NCBI RefSeq assembly: GCF_030580955.1
Contig: NZ_JAUQON010000015.1
Location: 80,627-144,626, forward strand
Reading direction: 5' to 3'
From: Hymenobacter convexus
Lineage (GTDB): Bacteria; Bacteroidota; Bacteroidia; Cytophagales; Hymenobacteraceae
Length of the DNA stretch: 64,000 nucleotides
Positions 60,936-64,000 of the stretch are shown one piece after another. The position numbers and the translations under genes were made by a program. The stretch's first letter is position 1. Each line of letters opens with the position of its first letter. The notes beneath the pieces were generated by a model. It ran no database searches. It saw nothing but the letters and a program-made list of their open reading frames with translations, and was not told the DNA's origin.

Positions 60936-60966
60936 TTTGCGGATTACCGAAGCTCGTCTATATTTG
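60936..60966 (+). promoter_or_regulatory. Strong Bacteroidota-type promoter upstream of the repeat array
   Basis: TTTG (60936-60939), 19 nt, then TATATTTG (60959-60966) is an exact match to TTTG-n19-TAnnTTTG. A transcript from here would cross the 21-bp array before reaching the gene at 61517, giving a leader of about 545 nt. Confidence 0.75.
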
Positions 60967-61167
60967 GTTTCCGGCTCCGGCGAGCCCGGCCAACGCCCTG
61001 GGGCATAGGCCTGCAGCCGGCCGGCTGTTCTGCCTTGCTCTACCCGCGCCGTGTTGTTTGCCCCGCTCCGTTGTGCTGCCGTCGACGCCCTGGTTGGCCC
61101 CGTGCCCGGCCCGGGCGGGCGCGGGCGCGGCGGGCGGCAGCCCCTCCCGCTCCTTGTCCGGGGTTTT

Positions 61168-61375
61168 CCAGGTTTCGGCTGGCCCGGCCGAAGCGTTGGC
61201 CGCGCCTTCCTAATGGCAGACCGGCCCGTCCGACGTTTAGGGGAGTTCTTCCAAGGTTTAGGTAGGGCCGTCCGACGTTTAGGACACGCCTGCCAACGCT
61301 TAGGAAGCAGCGGCCTACGTTTAGGATACGCATGCCGACGTTTAGGAAGCGGCTACCTAAACGTGGGAAGGCGCC
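61168..61375. repeat. 21-bp tandem repeat array (about 9-10 decaying units)
   Basis: Well-matched units start at 61230, 61251, 61272, 61293, 61314 and 61335, with the consensus CCGACGTTTAGGAxxCGxxT. Weaker units extend left to about 61168 and right to about 61375. Because 21 is a multiple of three, both strands read as heptads: LNVGRxx repeats on the minus strand (61040-61381 open frame) and RRLGxxx on the plus strand. Neither frame has a recognised family. Confidence 0.85.
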
Positions 61376-61516
61376 CCCCACGCGGCGGGTTCCGCGTGGG
61401 CCGCCTCGGGCGGGCCGGGGCCGGGCGGCGGGGGGCCGTGTGGTGGCGAAGAAACCAGGTGCCTCGCGGCCTGTGGGCCAACTGTTTCCAGGTTTTTCGT
61501 CTACACCATTCTTCCC

Positions 61517-62137
61517 ATGAGCTCCCGAAAATTACTCACTAATTTCGACAACGTGCCCAAGATGGAAATCGGGCCGCTGGCCCAGAACTGCCTCACTAAC
61601 ACCGTGGGCAACACGCGTTACCCCAAGGCCAAGCCCCAGACCGATGCGCTGACGGCCGCCCTCACCCCCTACCTGGCGGCGGCCAGCATCCTGCACCCCA
61701 CCCCCACCCAAACCGCCGAGCTGAACCAGCTGCGCACCGCCCTGAACGCGGCCCTCAGCGCCGTGGCCCAGATGGCCAACCTGCTCTATCCCGACGACGA
61801 GGCCGCCCTGCTCTCCACCGGCCTGGCCCTCACCAAGGAGCGCGAGCGCCACACCACGCTGGAGGCCCCGCTCCGGTTCCAGCTCGTGGACGGCCCCACG
61901 CCCGGCACGCTCTGCGCCAAGGCCAAGCGCCCGCCCCACGCCGTGGCCCTGAAGTACCTCTACACCCTCGACCCCACCGAGGCCGACATTGAGTGGTACG
62001 TGGTGGTGGTGCGCGACGGCGACGCCCTGCTGACGCAGTGCAAGAGCGGCGACAAGGTGTACTGCAAGGTGGCCGCCGTGGGCGGCGACACCGACCAGCA
62101 GCCGTTTGCCGACGTGCTAAGCCGCATCGCGCAGTAA
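61517..62137 (+). CDS. Hypothetical protein with fibronectin-III-like C-terminus
   Basis: A 206-residue protein starting MSSRKLLTNFDNVPKMEIG, without a signal peptide. The middle is an Ala/Leu-rich helical region (about 40-105, TAALTPYLAAASILHPTPTQTAELNQLRTALNAAL). The end (ALKYLYTLDPTEADIEWYVVVV...GDKVYCKVAAVGGDTDQQP then FADVLSRIAQ) resembles the fibronectin-type strands of Bacteroidota surface proteins, where 'RVAAVG...WSDxVSRxA' is common. The function is unknown. The last 70 nt of the gene recur, mutated, at 62782-62853. It is preceded by the 21-bp repeat array. Confidence 0.8.
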   Translation: MSSRKLLTNFDNVPKMEIGPLAQNCLTNTVGNTRYPKAKPQTDALTAALTPYLAAASILHPTPTQTAELNQLRTALNAALSAVAQMANLLYPDDEAALLSTGLALTKERERHTTLEAPLRFQLVDGPTPGTLCAKAKRPPHAVALKYLYTLDPTEADIEWYVVVVRDGDALLTQCKSGDKVYCKVAAVGGDTDQQPFADVLSRIAQ

Positions 62138-62169
62138 GCGCCTTACCGACAGCTTAATACTTCCGGCCT

Positions 62170-62203
62170 GCGCCCGGCTGCCCCTCGGGCGGCCGGGCGC
62201 TTT
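62170..62203 (+). terminator. GC-rich terminator hairpin
   Basis: GCGCCCGGCTGCCC and GGGCGGCCGGGCGC pair around CTC, followed by TTTG. It ends the hypothetical gene. Confidence 0.75.
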
Positions 62204-62300
62204 GCGTAGGGGCCGGCCAGCGCTTTACAGGAATTGTACAAGGTCGTCTTGGTTCGACACATGACATGTTTATGCTATATCGCGGCTTTATCGGGGGCGG

Positions 62301-62308
62301 TACCTTTG
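62301..62308 (+). promoter_or_regulatory. Probable -7 promoter element
   Basis: TACCTTTG, a perfect TAnnTTTG, lies 88 nt upstream of the next ATG. There is no TTTG at the usual -33 distance. Confidence 0.5.
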
Positions 62309-62395
62309 TAGAATTATCTGACCGGATTGTATTCCCTGCCCGCCGCTTCGGGTGAAGTGGTGGAATGTTCCTCTTTTACCGTTTCTCCCACCCGT

Positions 62396-62812
62396 ATGCG
62401 TTCACGCTACTCCCTGGCTGCCACCCGCGGACCCCGCACGGCCCCGGCGGCCACCGCCCCGGCCCGCCCCACCGGCGCCGCCCGCCACCAGCTCTGGCAC
62501 CTGAGCAGCCCCCTGCTGCGGGCGCTGCTGCTGCTGGCGGCCCTGCCGGCGCTAAGCCAGGCCCAGACCATCAGCGGCACGGACTTCGACCCGGTGGCCG
62601 GACAGAACGGGGTGTTGCTCGGGGCCACGCAGGCCGCGGTGATGGCCGCCAGCGCCACGAGCCTGACCGTGCCCCTGGGCACCACCTACCAGTATCCCAC
62701 GGTTGCGAACCTGACCACGGCGCGCACGGCCGACGCCAGCCAGCCCACCGGCTTCGCCACCGGCACGGCTCCCTACCCGGGGGCCGCCGTGGGCGGCGAC
62801 ACCGACCAATAG
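62396..62812 (+). pseudogene. Secreted chimeric ORF ending in a nonsense-interrupted copy of the upstream gene's tail
   Basis: A 138-residue frame starting MRSRYSLAATRG with a late hydrophobic signal (LLRALLLLAALPALSQAQ). The mature part (TISGTDFDPVAGQNGVLLG and on) is not recognised. Its last residues AAVGGDTDQ come from a 72-nt duplicate of the end of the gene at 61517. There the CAG codon has become TAG, so the frame stops 11 codons before the original end (PFTQVLSHIVQ and a second stop remain readable). It could be a short functional secreted protein or a rearrangement product; I favour a decayed or chimeric gene. Confidence 0.55.
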
Positions 62813-62853
62813 CCCTTCACGCAAGTGCTGAGCCACATCGTGCAGTAGGCGCC
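62782..62853 (+). repeat. Duplicated 3' end of the upstream hypothetical gene
   Basis: GGCCGCCGTGGGCGGCGACA and the following bases match 62071-62143, with about a dozen substitutions spread over the second half. The CAG-to-TAG change creates the premature stop at 62810-62812. Confidence 0.85.
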
Positions 62854-62887
62854 CTCCCCGAAGTTTAAATAAGTAAAATATAACACG

Positions 62888-62915
62888 TTTGTGTCATAGC
62901 CAAGCCGGACGTTTG
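62888..62915 (+). promoter_or_regulatory. Possible promoter of the RCC1-repeat gene
   Basis: TTTG (62888-62891) and GACGTTTG (62908-62915) are separated by 16 nt, short of the ideal spacing, with one mismatch in the -7 box. Confidence 0.35.
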
Positions 62916-63022
62916 GGCCCGCCTTTGCACTTTCTGCCTTTTCAACATTATTTAATACGGTCGCCTTTCCTGGTCAGGAAGCGAACCCAAGGCATTCAAC
63001 CGACTAGTCCTCTTCTAAACGT

Positions 63023-64000
63023 ATGGAAAACCCCTACCTCGCCTGCGGGCGGCCGGCCCGCGTGGGCCGGCTCACGCCCGCCTTATTCCTCCGCTTCATG
63101 CTGTTGCTGGCGCTGCTGCCCTGGGCGGCACGCGCCCAAACCCGCGTGAGCGCGGGCGGCAACCACTCGCTTTCCATCCACCCCGACGGCACGCTCTGGG
63201 CCTGGGGCAACAACGCCAGCGGCCAGCTCGGCAACGGCGCCATCGGCGGCATCAACCCCACGCCGACGCAGGTGGGCACGGCCACCAACTGGGCCAGCGT
63301 GAGCGCGGGCAGCGTCCACACGCTGGCCGTGCGCACCGACGGCACGCTCTGGGCCTGGGGCAGCAACAGCAACGGCCAGCTCGGCACGGGCGGCGGCAGC
63401 AGCGCCACGCCGGTGCAGGTGGGCGCGGCCACCAACTGGGCCAGCGTGAGCGCGGGCAGCGTCCACTCGCTGGCTGTGCGCACCGACGGCACGCTCTGGG
63501 CCTGGGGCAACAACGCCAGCGGCCAGCTCGGCACGGGCGGCGGCAACGGCAACAACCCCACGCCAACGCAGGTGGGCGCGGCCACGAGCTGGGCTAGCGT
63601 GAGCGCGGGCGCCAACCACTCGCTGGCTGTACGCACCGACGGCACGCTCTGGGCCTGGGGCAACAACGCCAGCGGCCAGCTCGGCAACAACGCCATTGGC
63701 GGCAGCAGCGCCACGCCGGTGCAGGTGGGCGCGGACACCAACTGGGCCAGCGTGAGCGCGGGCTCCAACCACTCGCTGGCCGTGGGCACCGACGGCGCGC
63801 TCTGGGCCTGGGGCAGCAACAGCAACGGCCAGCTCGGCAACGGCACCGTCGGCGCCTCCTACAGCATTCGGAGGCAGGTAGGGACGGCCACCAACTGGGC
63901 CAGCGTGAGCGCGGGCAACGCCCACACGCTGGCCGTGCGCACCGACGGCACGCTCTGGGCCTGGGGCACCAACGCCAGCGGCCAGCTCGGCACGGGCGGC
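63023..64000 (+). CDS. Secreted RCC1-repeat (beta-propeller) protein, 3' end outside window
   Basis: The frame from ATG 63023 is open to the last base (326 codons) and continues beyond. The signal peptide is LFLRFMLLLALLPWAARAQ. From residue 40 on there are six RCC1-type repeats of about 50 residues, each with WASVSAG, HSLAVRTDGTLWAWG and NASGQLG or SNGQLG. RCC1 repeats form seven-bladed propellers, so at least one more repeat, and probably a T9SS tail, lies outside. Repeats are nearly identical at DNA level, which suggests recent expansion or gene conversion. The ligand is unknown. Confidence 0.88.
   Translation, partial: MENPYLACGRPARVGRLTPALFLRFMLLLALLPWAARAQTRVSAGGNHSLSIHPDGTLWAWGNNASGQLGNGAIGGINPTPTQVGTATNWASVSAGSVHTLAVRTDGTLWAWGSNSNGQLGTGGGSSATPVQVGAATNWASVSAGSVHSLAVRTDGTLWAWGNNASGQLGTGGGNGNNPTPTQVGAATSWASVSAGANHSLAVRTDGTLWAWGNNASGQLGNNAIGGSSATPVQVGADTNWASVSAGSNHSLAVGTDGALWAWGSNSNGQLGNGTVGASYSIRRQVGTATNWASVSAGNAHTLAVRTDGTLWAWGTNASGQLGTGG

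Larger units (their letters stand above)
60437..61516. other. 1.08-kb region without a confirmed gene: palindromes, gene remnant, promoter and 21-bp repeat array
   Basis: In order it holds a family C element (60501-60613) and a decayed extra half (about 60623-60655), a gene remnant on the minus strand (60679-60774), a family E element (60810-60909), a strong promoter (60936-60966) and a 21-bp tandem repeat array (61168-61375). A GTG-started plus-strand frame (61051-61542) spans the array but I cannot support it as a gene. Confidence 0.65.

Noticed and set aside
61168..61375. CRISPR array
   Set aside because: The units are contiguous 21-bp tandem repeats without spacers, and no cas gene is nearby.
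61051..61542. Heptad-repeat protein gene on the plus strand
   Set aside because: It needs a GTG start, overlaps the next gene, has very biased composition, and the opposite strand gives an equally good heptad frame. It is kept only as part of the array description.

Overview
The window looks like chromosome of a Hymenobacter-type Bacteroidota (family Hymenobacteraceae). The evidence is GC-rich coding DNA, many secreted proteins ending in type IX secretion (T9SS) sorting domains, a TonB-dependent outer-membrane receptor with a CarboxypepD_reg plug extension, a lack of clear Shine-Dalgarno boxes, and promoters that fit the Bacteroidota primary sigma consensus (TTTG or TTG, about 20 nt, TAnnTTTG). 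No rRNA, tRNA, CRISPR array, insertion sequence or prophage was seen.

Layout. 1-9.2 kb holds the 3' end of a T9SS adhesin, a secreted sugar dehydrogenase, a GNAT acetyltransferase, a GH43-like hydrolase, a 3-methyladenine glycosylase next to an outer-membrane carboxypeptidase-regulatory-domain protein, a lipoprotein and asd. 9.4-17.0 kb holds a lamin-tail surface protein, the DUF1800/DUF1501 pair, a TonB-C protein and an alpha/beta hydrolase. 17.0-34.3 kb is an L-arabinose and arabinan catabolic block: LacI regulator, tal-pgi fusion, GH43, GH127, GH27, GH51, araA, araD, araB and a secreted aldose 1-epimerase. The enzymes release L-arabinose, convert it to xylulose-5-phosphate (AraA, AraB, AraD) and pass it through transaldolase and phosphoglucose isomerase. 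No SusC/SusD pair or sugar permease is present in the block. 34.5-49.7 kb holds a T9SS Ig-repeat adhesin, an aldo/keto reductase, an AAA ATPase plus PD-(D/E)XK nuclease-like pair, dxs, a TonB-dependent receptor with a long Gly/Pro tail, a flippase-like membrane protein, an erythromycin-esterase/CarboxypepD_reg fusion and a lipoprotein. 49.7-54.9 kb holds a LysM protein and the methionine operon metY-metX-hom behind a SAM-I riboswitch and a cysteine-codon-rich mini-ORF. 54.9-60.4 kb holds two tandem paralogous secreted esterases and an LD-carboxypeptidase. 60.4-64.0 kb is accessory: palindromic elements, a gene remnant, a 21-bp tandem repeat array behind a strong promoter, a hypothetical gene, a chimeric ORF carrying a mutated copy of that gene's tail, and an RCC1-repeat protein that runs off the window.

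The most notable points are these. (1) Several families of dispersed imperfect palindromes occupy every non-overlapping gene boundary of the arabinose block. (2) A 14-bp perfect palindrome lies exactly in the promoter spacer of the aldose 1-epimerase gene and recurs at the start of a GH43 gene. (3) The metY leader combines a SAM riboswitch with a MRMCCCRPCCC mini-ORF. (4) A two-gene ATPase/nuclease cassette has an AT-rich core and resembles a defence module. (5) The 61-63 kb repeat and duplication region looks recently rearranged. All functional calls come from reading motifs by eye; no database search was run.
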